From Pelagomonas calceolata (lineage: Eukaryota > Sar > Pelagophyceae > Pelagomonadales > Pelagomonadaceae): DNA of 64,000 nucleotides. Positions 47,268-55,538 of this stretch are shown piece by piece. The DNA is taken from assembly GCA_918797485.1 (NCBI GenBank), contig CAKKNE010000004.1, forward strand, positions 1-64,000. Reading direction: 5' to 3'. Each line of letters opens with the position of its first letter. Position 1 is the first letter of the stretch. Under the pieces are notes generated by a model that saw only the letters and a list, made by a program, of their open reading frames with translations, did not search any database and was not told the DNA's origin. Made by a program: the position numbers and the translations under genes.

Positions 47268-49244
47268 TTAGCAAACGGCCACCGCATCACCACCTTCGGC
47301 GACGCGAAACAGGTACTCGCCGAAGGTCACGCGCTTCTCGCCGCCCGGCCCGCCGCCGCGCGACACGCGCAAATCCGCGAGCGACGCGCGCCCGTCGGCC
47401 GACCGCACGCGCTCGAAGGCGGCGGCGAGGGCCTCCTCCTTCTCGGGGGACAGCGGCGGCGGCGGCGGCGCGGGCAGCGGCGCCCGCTTCGGCCGCGGCT
47501 TCTGGCGCTTCTTCGGTTCCAACGGAGGCGCCTTCGCACCCAAGCGCGCGACGCGCGGCGGCGGCGGCGCGGCGCGCTTCGTCCGATTCGCGGCTCGCAA
47601 CGGCTTTTGCGGCGGCCGCCGCTGCGCGCGGCCGTCGCCCCGCAGCTCCGCCGCGATGAACGTGTGGCCGCGCGGCAGGAGCCGCGACCCCGGCTGCTTT
47701 TGCCGCACGACCGCGCGCGGCGGTGATAAGGGAGGCGGCGGCGGCGGCGCGGCGGGGTCGGGCACGGGCTCAAACACCACGCCCTCGCCCGGGTCGTGGC
47801 TCACGTTCGTCGCGAGCGCGAGCCAGGGGTCGCCGCGCGGCCGTTCGGGCGACGGCGGCGGCGGTCGTACGGGCGAGAGCACGGCGTCCGGCGCCACGAA
47901 GACCTCGGGCGGCGGCAGGTCGGCGGTCGCGTAGTAGAAGGGCTTCGGGCAGTCGCCGACGTAGCACCGGTCGTCGTCGTCGTCGACGAGCACGGCCTCG
48001 CCCCGGAACACGTCCAGCGACCGGTAGGGGTAGGTCATCGTCGTCCGGTGGGGCGAGACGGGCGGCGGCGCCCGCGCGTGGTGCTTCAGATGGGGCGCCT
48101 CGACGTCGGGCCGCGCCGCCGCGAAGGCCGGCGCCTCCGCGACAACGTCGGGCCCCGCCGCCGGCTCGCCGTAGGCCTCCTCGTAGACCTCCGGCTTTTC
48201 CGCGGGCTCGCCGTAGTCCTCCTCATAGGGCACGCCAGCTTTGATAACTTCGCACGCGCCGAGCGCCTCCACCTCAGGCGCTTCTGCCGCAATCTCGTCG
48301 GCGAAGTCCCGCGCGTGGGCCTCCTCGGGGAAGTCGATGCGGCAGTCGACGACGAGCGAGCCCGCGCGGAAATTTGTGATCGTGACGCGGTCCGGCGACA
48401 CGCCGGCCCGGCGCGCGAGCGTCTCAATTAGAGCCGCCTTGGCCTTGTCGTCGAAGGCCGCGACCGTCGCGCCCGCGAAGACCAGCGTCGCCTCCGCGGC
48501 GCATCTATTGGAGGGAGAAAAGGCCCCGGGCGACTTGCGGGGCGACGGCGGCGAGAACGTCTCGGTCGACGGCGGCGCATCGTTGAGGTCGTCGTCGGAC
48601 CACGCCAGGTCCAGCTGGCCGGCGCCCGACTGGCGCACCTCACCCGGACTGCCGTCACTGGACTTGGGACGGAGCGCGTCGCCGACGGGCAGGTCGACGG
48701 ACAGCCGTAGCTGCTGCACGGGCGCCCCGGCCCCGAGGCACTTGCGGAGGCCCGCGTCGAGCGACGCCAGCGACACCGACACCGTCGCCGCGCCCACGAC
48801 CCGCCCGTGCGCGTTTTCTAATAAAATGCGGCACTCGGCCCGGCCCCACGTCCGCACGGCGCCGAGCGGCGCCTCGTTCTCCTCGTTCTCCCCGAAGTTC
48901 GGCAAGGCGACCTTCGACGACCCGTAGAGCCGCCGGCGCACGGGCCGGCCCGCCTCGACGGCGTGGCAGAGCAGCGCGGCGTCGCGCCGCTGCTCCAACT
49001 TCTTCGCCAGCTCCCCTTCACGTGCTTCAAACACGCAGCGCTTGCCGCCGCCGTACCAGCACGACCCGCGGTGGTTGCCCCGCGCGCCGCTCGGCGGCTC
49101 GACGACCACTGGGGCATAATCTAAAAACCGCAGCGCGAGCGCGGGCGGCGCCTCGCGCAGCCGCTTCGGCAGGCGCTCGACGCGGTGCACGTAGAGCTCG
49201 AGGCAGAAGAGGGCCTCGGCGTCCGAGGCGTCGTCGCCGGCCAT
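47268..49244 (-). CDS. C2-like N-terminal, proline-rich hypothetical protein
   Basis: A 658-aa protein from ATG 49244 (MAGDDASDAEALFCLELYVHR). Residues 10-210 resemble a C2-type beta-sandwich (LFCLELYVHRVERLPKRL, ECRILLENAHGRVVGAATVSVSL). Residues 270-345 hold a compact domain with ALIETLARRAGVSPDRVTI and FRAGSLVVDCRIDFP, a pattern repeated in many stramenopile surface and ciliary proteins. The second half is proline-rich and disordered with the motif YEE(D/A)YGEPA twice. The C-terminus (RASLADLRVSRGGGPG...VTFGEYLFRVA) is ordered again. No named orthologue; a C2 or ciliary-base protein is possible. Confidence 0.6.
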   Translation of the reverse strand: MAGDDASDAEALFCLELYVHRVERLPKRLREAPPALALRFLDYAPVVVEPPSGARGNHRGSCWYGGGKRCVFEAREGELAKKLEQRRDAALLCHAVEAGRPVRRRLYGSSKVALPNFGENEENEAPLGAVRTWGRAECRILLENAHGRVVGAATVSVSLASLDAGLRKCLGAGAPVQQLRLSVDLPVGDALRPKSSDGSPGEVRQSGAGQLDLAWSDDDLNDAPPSTETFSPPSPRKSPGAFSPSNRCAAEATLVFAGATVAAFDDKAKAALIETLARRAGVSPDRVTITNFRAGSLVVDCRIDFPEEAHARDFADEIAAEAPEVEALGACEVIKAGVPYEEDYGEPAEKPEVYEEAYGEPAAGPDVVAEAPAFAAARPDVEAPHLKHHARAPPPVSPHRTTMTYPYRSLDVFRGEAVLVDDDDDRCYVGDCPKPFYYATADLPPPEVFVAPDAVLSPVRPPPPSPERPRGDPWLALATNVSHDPGEGVVFEPVPDPAAPPPPPPLSPPRAVVRQKQPGSRLLPRGHTFIAAELRGDGRAQRRPPQKPLRAANRTKRAAPPPPRVARLGAKAPPLEPKKRQKPRPKRAPLPAPPPPPLSPEKEEALAAAFERVRSADGRASLADLRVSRGGGPGGEKRVTFGEYLFRVAEGGDAVAVC

Positions 49245-49548
49245 CGTTGATGTCCTGTGCTTTTTTGGGGTGGCTGCCCACTGTCCCCACTGTCAGCCGT
49301 AGACGGCGTGCGCGATGCACCCGCGCGTTCCGGGCGCAGAGGTCCTCGGCGGCGCCGCGCAGACGCTTCCAAGGCCGCGCGGGCAGCGTTCGGAGGCCGT
49401 GCTCGCGGTGCAATTACGAGCAAACGGATGCAGCCAACCGGCGCCCCGAATTGATGCCTTTAGCGGCGCGATCGTCGCGTACGACCCCTCGGACCGCGAG
49501 CGCTCCTTGCATACTACTCGGCACGGGAGCTTCCGACAAATACACTTA
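49245..49548. other. Short promoter spacer
   Basis: Lies upstream of 47268-49244 and downstream of the next minus-strand gene. Nothing specific is seen. Confidence 0.4.
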
Positions 49549-50001
49549 CTACAGAGGTGAGGTGGCGTCGAGGCACCAGCCCACGGGGTTCGACAGGCAG
49601 CCGCTTGTCCGCCGTCTATCTCGTTCCTCCTCCCGCCGCTCCAGGCGCGCGGACTCGTCCAGCGCCCGCCGGTACAACTCCTGCTCGGCCGTGACGTACG
49701 GAGCCTCGCTTGGCACGAAGCCCGGCGCCTTGCTCTCTTCGGCGCCGTCGTCGCGTGCTGGCGACGAGCTTAAGGCGTCGTCGACGAACTCTGCTACACT
49801 TGGGTGCTGTGCGGCGCGCAGGGCGCTCTCGTCGTCGTCCACGAAGGTCACCCGCTTAGGTGTTGCTCCGTTCGCGTCGCCTTCCGGACGTCGCGTCGAC
49901 CCGCCACCGTTCGGCTGGTCCAGATCCGCGAGCGACGTCAAATGCGGGCGGTCCTCGGTGTCCTTTTTGGCTCTGGTCCACCACGACACCTCGGCAGCCA
50001 T
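49549..50001 (-). CDS. Hypothetical protein
   Basis: A 150-aa protein from ATG 50001 (MAAEVSWWTRAKKDTED). It has SLADLDQPNGGGS, KRVTFVDDDESALRAAQHPSVAEFVDDAL and a C-terminal basic helix (AEQELYRRALDESARLERREEERDRRR). The KRVTF sequence is a PP1-docking RVxF-type motif (K-R-V-T-F), so a phosphatase-regulatory role is possible; the first helix and the order around it are otherwise unknown. The frame runs ten codons further upstream to another ATG, which is less likely. Confidence 0.55.
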   Translation of the reverse strand: MAAEVSWWTRAKKDTEDRPHLTSLADLDQPNGGGSTRRPEGDANGATPKRVTFVDDDESALRAAQHPSVAEFVDDALSSSPARDDGAEESKAPGFVPSEAPYVTAEQELYRRALDESARLERREEERDRRRTSGCLSNPVGWCLDATSPL

Positions 50002-50316
50002 GGGGCAGCCTTCTTTGGGGGGCAGCCGCAACGCGCCCCCGATTATGGCTTGTAACGAGAATTATGCCTCAAACCAGGCGTGCACTGAGCTGCAGCGCGC
50101 GCTGAGCCTCAGGAGTTCTAGTGTGTGAGCACGCTAGCTGACCGCTGCAACAAAAAACGCCTGTCCTCTCATCCCTGGCGCAACAAGCGACTGTCCCGCG
50201 GCCTCGTCGTGTCTCAGAGACGCCAGCCGACGATCGCTGCAAGGTCAGCGCGGCGTAGATAGCTCCCAGCCCAGCCAGGCGCCCAGCCCGGCGCCGCGCG
50301 CGCCGCCGCGCGAGCC
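50002..50316. other. Divergent promoter region
   Basis: Between the 50001 and 50317 starts. It contains a diverged CTAG-bounded repeat at 50118-50137. Confidence 0.4.
50118..50137 (+). repeat. CTAG-bounded short repeat, copy 8 (diverged)
   Basis: CTAGTGTGTGAGCA then CGCTAG, 20 bp, followed by CTGACC as in copy 6. Confidence 0.6.
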
Positions 50317-50910
50317 ATGTTCTCCCTCCTCGAAGCGCTCAGGGAGACCTGCTTCCGCAAGCCGGAGGTAAATATATGCGTGCTGGGATTAGATGGAGCG
50401 GGCAAGACGACGGTCCTCGAACGCGCGAAGGGCCTCTTCGGCAGCCGGCTCCCCGCAATGCCGCCGGACAAGATCCAGCCGACGGTCGGCATGAACCTGG
50501 CCAAGTTGGATGTGAGTGGGTGTCGCGTGACGTTCTGGGATCTCGGGGGCGCGGCGCGCGTGCGCTCGCTCTGGCCGCGGTATTATGCCGACGCGCACGG
50601 CTGGGTCTACGTCGTCGACGCCGCGGACGCGGATCGACTGCGGGAGGCGCGCGACGCCTTCGACCAGGCCTGCGACCACCCGGATTTGAGAGATGCGCCC
50701 TGTGTGGTACTGGCGAACAAGCAGGACTCGGGGTCGGCGTGCGGCGCGGACGAACTGGCGACACTCCTCGAGATACGGCTCAAGAACGACGCGCGGCGGG
50801 TCGTCGACCTGCGGCCGGCGTCGGCGCTCGACGCGCCCGCGTCCGTGCGGGACGCAGTCGCGTGGCTCGTCGACGCGGCGCGGGAGCGCGTCGCGCCGGC
50901 GGCGGCGTAA
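50317..50910 (+). CDS. ARFRP1: ARFRP1-type Arf-related GTPase lacking the catalytic Gln
   Basis: A 197-aa protein from ATG 50317 (MFSLLEALRETCFRKPE). All GTPase boxes: G1 GLDGAGKT, switch I PTVGMN, G3 FWDLGG, G4 NKQD, G5 SAL. The N-terminus, ERAKGLFG and SLWPRYYADAHGWVYVVDA agree with ARFRP1, which acts at the trans-Golgi with a GRIP-golgin route and lacks N-myristoylation (no Gly2 here). The residue after WDLGG, normally Gln needed for hydrolysis (GGQ), is Ala (GGAAR). The protein may depend wholly on its GAP or hydrolyse slowly. Confidence 0.88.
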   Translation: MFSLLEALRETCFRKPEVNICVLGLDGAGKTTVLERAKGLFGSRLPAMPPDKIQPTVGMNLAKLDVSGCRVTFWDLGGAARVRSLWPRYYADAHGWVYVVDAADADRLREARDAFDQACDHPDLRDAPCVVLANKQDSGSACGADELATLLEIRLKNDARRVVDLRPASALDAPASVRDAVAWLVDAARERVAPAAA

Positions 50911-50995
50911 GGTGTTGGTTTTAATTGAATGCATCTTTTGGCGTCGTATTGCCGTCGTCCGACGTTCGAGATTTACGACATAGTTACTAGTATAC

Positions 50996-51721
50996 CTACT
51001 TCGCGCGCTTCGCCTCGGGCTCGTCGGCGGCGTCGACGTCGACCGCACGCTTCTTCGCCTCCTCGTCGCGCTCGTCCTGCGTCTGGACGCCCGTCACCTC
51101 GACCTCGCTCCGCAGAGTCTTGAACTTCACCGGTGGCGACGCGGGACCCCAGCCGAAGCCGTTGACTCCCAGGACGTTGACCTCGTACTCCGTGTTCGGG
51201 GCCAGGCCTTGGACGACGACGCCCATCAATGGGTTTGTGTTGGTCAAGCGACAGCGGTTCTCGTCGTAGTTGGGATCCGTCGTACTAATGAGTTTGTGGT
51301 CCTGGCTATTGTAGTAGAGCACCGGGCCACCGGGGACGACCCGCATCACAACGGACATCATCTCCGTACCATCGGTAGGCGGGTTCGTGAAATTGACGCG
51401 GACGCTGTCCTCGCCAATCTTCGATACTAGTGGCACGGCAGGGGCGCGCGGCGCGTGATCCAACAATCTAATTTTCGTCGTCGGCCCAAAGGCCGACCAG
51501 GCAACACCATTGAACGCCGCCACACTGATGCTATATTCGACGTCGTTGGCGGGCAGGGTCAGCCTTAAATGTCCCTGCCCGCTAGTCACGTCGTAATAAG
51601 AAGTAGCATGCGCCGAAGGGGAAGTGACGAGGCTATTGAGCGGGCTCGACAGCCCACGACAAGACGACGAGCTGGACGCCTCCCGTCCAAGTCGTGGCTG
51701 GCGTCCCGGTCCGGCAGGCAC
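50996..51721 (-). CDS. Fibronectin type III protein (5' end unresolved)
   Basis: The frame gives up to 241 residues. Two FN3-like modules are visible: LPANDVEYSISVAAFNGVAWSAFGP (C-terminal strands of the first), then APAVPLVSKIGEDSVRVNFTNPP ... LAPNTEYEVNVLGVNGFGWGPASPP. The tail is acidic/basic with AKKRAVDVDAADEPEAKRAK, nuclear-like. The first codon of the frame is GTG, and no in-frame ATG precedes the FN3 part, so a 5' exon is likely missing. The frame overlaps the head-to-head metacaspase frame by 28 bp. Confidence 0.65.
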   Translation of the reverse strand: MPAGPGRQPRLGREASSSSSCRGLSSPLNSLVTSPSAHATSYYDVTSGQGHLRLTLPANDVEYSISVAAFNGVAWSAFGPTTKIRLLDHAPRAPAVPLVSKIGEDSVRVNFTNPPTDGTEMMSVVMRVVPGGPVLYYNSQDHKLISTTDPNYDENRCRLTNTNPLMGVVVQGLAPNTEYEVNVLGVNGFGWGPASPPVKFKTLRSEVEVTGVQTQDERDEEAKKRAVDVDAADEPEAKRAK

Positions 51722-52710
51722 CGGCCCAGGCGCCGGCCGCCGACCCCGTCATCAAGCCCTCTGGCGTCCGCAGAGCGCTCCTCGTCGGCATTAACTACCC
51801 CGGCTCGCGGTGCGCCTTGAGAGGGTGCGTGAATGACGCCCTCCGAATGAGAGATCTGTTGCTTTCGAGCGGCTTCGAAGATAAATGGATAAGATTGCTC
51901 CGAGACGACGGCAAGGGCCGCCGCGCGTCGTCGTCGCGGCTCCACGAGTCGACGGCGATGCCGACGAGAAGCAACATCATCGAAGGCCTCCGGTGGCTGG
52001 TGCGAAGCGCCAAGCGCGGCGACTGCTTGTTCTTCCATTTCAGCGGCCACGGCGGCCAGGTACGCGACCACTCCGGCGACGAGGCCGACGGTTATGACGA
52101 GACGATCGTGCCCTGCGACTACAAGCGCGCCGGGCAAATTACGGACGATGAATTATTCAAAATTCTCGTCAAGGACCTCCCGGAGGGCTGCAAGCTTACG
52201 GCCGTGATGGATTGTTGCCATAGTGGCACGGGCCTTGATCTCCCGTACGACTACCAAAGTGGCCGCGGCTGGCGCTGCGAGGATGTTCCTTTCCATACCC
52301 GCGGCGACGTACAGATGTTGAGTGGTTGCGAGGACGACCAAACTTCTGCGGACACGTATCACAACTTCTCGGCGGGCGGCGCGATGACGAACGCGCTGCT
52401 CAAGGCTCTGAAGGATAACCCGCTCCCGCTCTACCCGGATTTGTTCCGCGCTTTGCACGCGAACCTACGGAAGAAGGGCTTCCGCCAGCGGCCGCAGCTC
52501 ACGTCGTCGCAACCCTTTGACGTGACCAATCGCGTGTTCTCGCTCACGGACGGGTTCGTCCCGAACCACAACGCGGTCTACGGCGAGCCGCCCGGGGCGA
52601 AGCATCGGCATCGCCGCCGCCGCCGCCGCCGCGGGACGGGAGGCATGGGCCTCGAAGGAGTGCTCGCGGCGGGCCTGGGCGCGGGCATCCTGGCATCGGT
52701 GTTCGGCTAG
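51694..52710 (+). CDS. Metacaspase (C14 cysteine peptidase), start unresolved
   Basis: 338 residues from a GTG at 51694; the frame has no ATG upstream before a stop, so the real first codon is in another exon or an unseen start. The p20 fold is complete: RRALLVGINYPGSRCALRGCVNDA, catalytic His in CLFFHFSGHGGQ, Asp-rich DEADGYDETIVPCDY, catalytic Cys in AVMDCCHSGTG, and SGCEDDQTSAD. Type I metacaspases cleave after Arg/Lys and act in proteostasis and cell death. The C-terminus is a basic run (HRHRRRRRRR) and a glycine-rich hydrophobic end, perhaps a membrane tail. No N-terminal zinc finger is visible. Confidence 0.85.
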   Translation: MAGVPVRQAPAQAPAADPVIKPSGVRRALLVGINYPGSRCALRGCVNDALRMRDLLLSSGFEDKWIRLLRDDGKGRRASSSRLHESTAMPTRSNIIEGLRWLVRSAKRGDCLFFHFSGHGGQVRDHSGDEADGYDETIVPCDYKRAGQITDDELFKILVKDLPEGCKLTAVMDCCHSGTGLDLPYDYQSGRGWRCEDVPFHTRGDVQMLSGCEDDQTSADTYHNFSAGGAMTNALLKALKDNPLPLYPDLFRALHANLRKKGFRQRPQLTSSQPFDVTNRVFSLTDGFVPNHNAVYGEPPGAKHRHRRRRRRRGTGGMGLEGVLAAGLGAGILASVFG

Positions 52711-52739
52711 ACTCCCTAAGGTACATACAAGAGCTTAAA

Positions 52740-53288
52740 CTACGGCGGCTCGTAGTCCGGGTCGAAGCCGGCCTTGACCAGCGTCCCGGGGGGCATCATC
52801 TTCCGCCACTTGCCCATCTCCCGCGCGAAGTCGGCGCACTCGACGACATCCAGCTCGATCTCGAAGCCCCTCGCCTTGTGCTCCGAGTCCGGGGGGAAGA
52901 TGTTGACCGCGACCGTCGGGCTCCCCTCGCGCGGCGTGAAGATGGGATTTGTGGAGACGTGGGGCTGGCCATGTTTGGCTTCCACAACGTGGTAGGCCGT
53001 GCAGTTGTCGACGAAGGCGCAGTTCACGCAGATGCAGTTCAGTTGCGTCGCTGGCCTACGTCTCGTGCGCGGCAGCGCGGCGCACGTCGGCGCCGGCCGA
53101 TGCCTCGGCGGCGCGGCGCGCGGCGCGAAGGCCACTGCGCAGCCGGCGATGAGCAGCGCGCTCCACCGCGAGTATCGAGTTGTCCATGCGTGCGGTCCGG
53201 CGCTCCTTGAACGCCGCCTCCGCGTTGGCTGTTGTGGAAATCCAGCCGTTCGCTTTGGTGGTCTATTTTCACGACGGGGAGTCGCCAT
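52740..53288 (-). CDS. ycf34: Ycf34, nucleus-encoded with plastid presequence
   Basis: 182 residues if ATG 53288 (MATPRREN) is used. Residues about 38-60 form a signal peptide (WSALLIAGCAVAFAPRAAPP) with an ASAFAP-like cleavage site, the heterokont plastid-targeting signature. The mature part is Ycf34: LNCICVNCAFVDNCTAYHVVEAKH, QPHVSTNPIFTP, VECADFAREMGKWRKMMPPG. Ycf34 is a Cys-motif (Fe-S type) factor of photosynthetic electron flow in cyanobacteria and is plastid-encoded in many algae. The start is doubtful: the signal peptide lies 37 residues inside the frame, and TGGATTTCCACAACAG upstream (53225-53240) resembles an introner acceptor, so an upstream exon may supply the real ATG. Confidence 0.82.
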   Translation of the reverse strand: MATPRRENRPPKRTAGFPQQPTRRRRSRSAGPHAWTTRYSRWSALLIAGCAVAFAPRAAPPRHRPAPTCAALPRTRRRPATQLNCICVNCAFVDNCTAYHVVEAKHGQPHVSTNPIFTPREGSPTVAVNIFPPDSEHKARGFEIELDVVECADFAREMGKWRKMMPPGTLVKAGFDPDYEPP

Positions 53289-53405
53289 CTTAGGTACCAG
53301 TGTTTTGGGCACGTATAGCTCGTGGTTGTCGACTTCCAGCCCACCTCTGTCGTCTGGCTGAAGCAGCACGCGGCTCGCAGCCTTGGGCCACGCGCGCCGA
53401 ATTAT

Positions 53406-53427
53406 CTAGCGGCCTGTAAGGCACTAG
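53406..53427 (-). repeat. CTAG-bounded short repeat, copy 9
   Basis: On the minus strand CTAGTGCCTTACA then GGCCGCTAG, in the divergent promoter between ycf34 and the ketopantoate reductase gene. Confidence 0.8.
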
Positions 53428-53600
53428 AAAAAAGCAGCCTTGCCTTTTGCCCAGCCTCAAACGCGCTTTAGCAGAGACTCACCGCCTCACATTAGTCATT
53501 TCGTTCCTCCATACAGCTGTGCTGCCGAAGATCTTGAGCTATAACTGCAGCGAAGTCAAAATAAAGCTCCTCCCAGAGAGGCTCACTGGCACGCGTAGCG

Positions 53601-54434
53601 ATGGCGGCCGTGCACGTCGTCGGCGCCGGCGCGCTAGGCTCCATGATCGCGGCACGACTAAGTGCCGCCGGCGTCGAGACGCGGCTCGTCTTGCGCGCCA
53701 AGAGCAGTCGGTGGCGCGCCGTCGACGCCAGCAACCGCGTGCGAGTGCTCGTGGACGGCGCGCCGCACGACGTCGCAGCGGCGCCGGACGCCCGCGATGC
53801 AAAGCTCGTGCTGCTCTGCACGAAGGTCTGGCAGGCGCGCGACGCTTTGAGGGAGGCGAAAACGAGCGCCAGGGTCGTCGCACTCTGCAACGGCGCGCTG
53901 TCGCTCGTGGACGACGCGACCATTGTGCCGGCGGTGACGACGCACGGCTGCTTCGAGACGCAACCCTTCGACGTGACGCACGCCGGCCCGGGCACGCTCT
54001 GGGTCTCCGACGAGGAGGCCTTCGCGACGTTGTCAGCTTCAGAGACGCTGAACGTCGTCCGCGTCTCGGAGGTGGAGATGAAGGAGCGACTCTGGAAGAA
54101 GCTCGCCGTGTCCTGCGTGCTGAACCCGCTGACGGCCCTCCATTCGTGTAGAAACGGCGAGGCGCTGCCGGGCCGGGAAGACGTCTGTCGCGCCGTCTGC
54201 GCGGAGATCGCGTCGCTCGACGACTGCCCCTGCACGGCGGCGGACCTGGAAGAAGCTATCTATCAGTGCGTCGCGGAGAACGCGGCGAACTACTCGAGCA
54301 TGTACCAGGACGTCGCCGCGGGCCGGCGCACGGAGGTCGACGCGCTGAGCGGCTGGGTCGTCGACCGCGCCCGCGGCGGCGCGCCGGAGAGCGCGCGGCT
54401 CGCGGCGGCCGTGCGGGCGCTCTCCCCGCGCTAG
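53601..54434 (+). CDS. panE: Ketopantoate reductase (2-dehydropantoate 2-reductase)
   Basis: A 277-aa protein from ATG 53601. The N-terminal Rossmann domain has HVVGAGALGSMIAARLSAAG. LVLLCTKVWQARDAL and CNGALS lie where the NADP- and substrate-contacting loops fall. The C-terminal domain has WKKLAVSCVLNPLTALHSCRNG with the catalytic Lys, and NYSSMYQDVAAGRRTEVDALSGWVV with the conserved Ser/Asp and Glu. PanE reduces ketopantoate to pantoate in pantothenate/CoA synthesis. No targeting peptide is evident. Length typical of the family (about 300). Confidence 0.92.
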   Translation: MAAVHVVGAGALGSMIAARLSAAGVETRLVLRAKSSRWRAVDASNRVRVLVDGAPHDVAAAPDARDAKLVLLCTKVWQARDALREAKTSARVVALCNGALSLVDDATIVPAVTTHGCFETQPFDVTHAGPGTLWVSDEEAFATLSASETLNVVRVSEVEMKERLWKKLAVSCVLNPLTALHSCRNGEALPGREDVCRAVCAEIASLDDCPCTAADLEEAIYQCVAENAANYSSMYQDVAAGRRTEVDALSGWVVDRARGGAPESARLAAAVRALSPR

Positions 54435-54470
54435 TTGATGTTTGTTATGTCTAATTTACACTTGTCACAT

Positions 54471-55274
54471 TTACACATGGTGGTTTGGGTCCTTGTTCGA
54501 CCGGAACGTGATCGATACCCGTCGCGCGTCATGGAGGTCCGCGTTCGAGATGCCGTGGCGGTAGCTGTACCTCACCTCGCCCGTCTGGACCTGCAAACCG
54601 CGCCGCGGCAAAAGCACGCGGTAGGCTGGCGCCTCGGGCTCGCCGTCCTTCGTGTAGGTCATGGTCGCGCTGCCCGCCAAGCACAAATTCACGAGGACGT
54701 CGCCCGAGAGCCCTCGGTGGTCACAATGCGCCTTTAGATACGCGCCGCGATCTTTGACGTAATCTATCGCGTTGCACTCATTCGGGTAGAACGCCTGGAG
54801 CACGTCCACAGTGCGCATTTTCCGGACGACATTGCGTAGCACCTCGGGCATCGCGTGCGTTTGCTCCAGGAGCTTCCCGGCAGCAATATCTATGCGCACG
54901 CCCCAGTGCTTGCCGCGGTGTCGACCGTTAAAGCGGCAATCTTTCCATGGCGGGTCCGCGTCGGCGTCGAGGAACGCCAAAATCTCCGCCTCTTCCTCTT
55001 CACTCAAGAAATCAGCAACGATGTACTGCCCGCCGAGCGTTTCGTGCGGCACCGCGAATAAGGCCGGTGCGGCGGCCACGTCGCTCCTCCGCCGTTTCGC
55101 GCCGGCGAACGCCTTGCAGCCGCTGTCGACGTGCTGTCCCATCACGGAGATTGCCACGGTCGCGTCGCAGATCGGGCACCGCGCCCAGCCGATCTCCTCG
55201 GATGCTCGTTTGGTCGGCTTGGTTGGCTTGGCAGGCTCATTGCTGCGCTTCGTTTTCACCACAAATCGATCCAT
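54471..55274 (-). CDS. AlkB-family dioxygenase with N-terminal UBZ4-like zinc finger
   Basis: A 267-aa protein from ATG 55274 (MDRFVVKTKRSNEPAK). Residues 34-53 form a Rad18/UBZ4-like C2HC finger (CPICDATVAISVMGQHVDSGC), which binds ubiquitin in DNA-repair proteins. The AlkB part has NGRHRGKHWGVRIDI, HCDHRGLSGDVLVNLCLAG (HxD), RYSYRHGISN (distal His) and RRVSITFR (2OG Arg). ALKBH enzymes remove alkyl groups from nucleic acids or proteins. The size and sequence are closest to ALKBH4/6-type small AlkBs, but the exact subfamily is not decided. The finger-AlkB fusion suggests recruitment to ubiquitinated repair sites. Confidence 0.82.
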   Translation of the reverse strand: MDRFVVKTKRSNEPAKPTKPTKRASEEIGWARCPICDATVAISVMGQHVDSGCKAFAGAKRRRSDVAAAPALFAVPHETLGGQYIVADFLSEEEEAEILAFLDADADPPWKDCRFNGRHRGKHWGVRIDIAAGKLLEQTHAMPEVLRNVVRKMRTVDVLQAFYPNECNAIDYVKDRGAYLKAHCDHRGLSGDVLVNLCLAGSATMTYTKDGEPEAPAYRVLLPRRGLQVQTGEVRYSYRHGISNADLHDARRVSITFRSNKDPNHHV

Positions 55275-55359
55275 ATCGAGCACTAATTTCAAAATCACAG
55301 CGCTTACACGAGGAGACGCATCAATGCGCCTTACAGGCCAAAAACAAGCCGAGCGGAAG

Positions 55360-55380
55360 CTAGCGTCCTGAAGACACTAG
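55360..55380 (-). repeat. CTAG-bounded short repeat, copy 10
   Basis: On the minus strand CTAGTGTCTTCA then GGACGCTAG, 21 bp, preceded by GCTTGCTTG. It is 86 bp upstream of the AlkB gene, in its orientation. Confidence 0.75.
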
Positions 55381-55538
55381 CAAGCAAGATCCGTGGCGAC
55401 TAGCTCCGCCGGCGCAGTAGCCGGCCGACGGCCGCAAAAACAAAAGCCGAAAATCCGTGCAGAGCTCAAGACGGGTCGGTCGAACCCGTAGAGCAGCAGC
55501 AAAACGCCGTCGACGCGCCAAAAAGTTAGGGCAAACTG

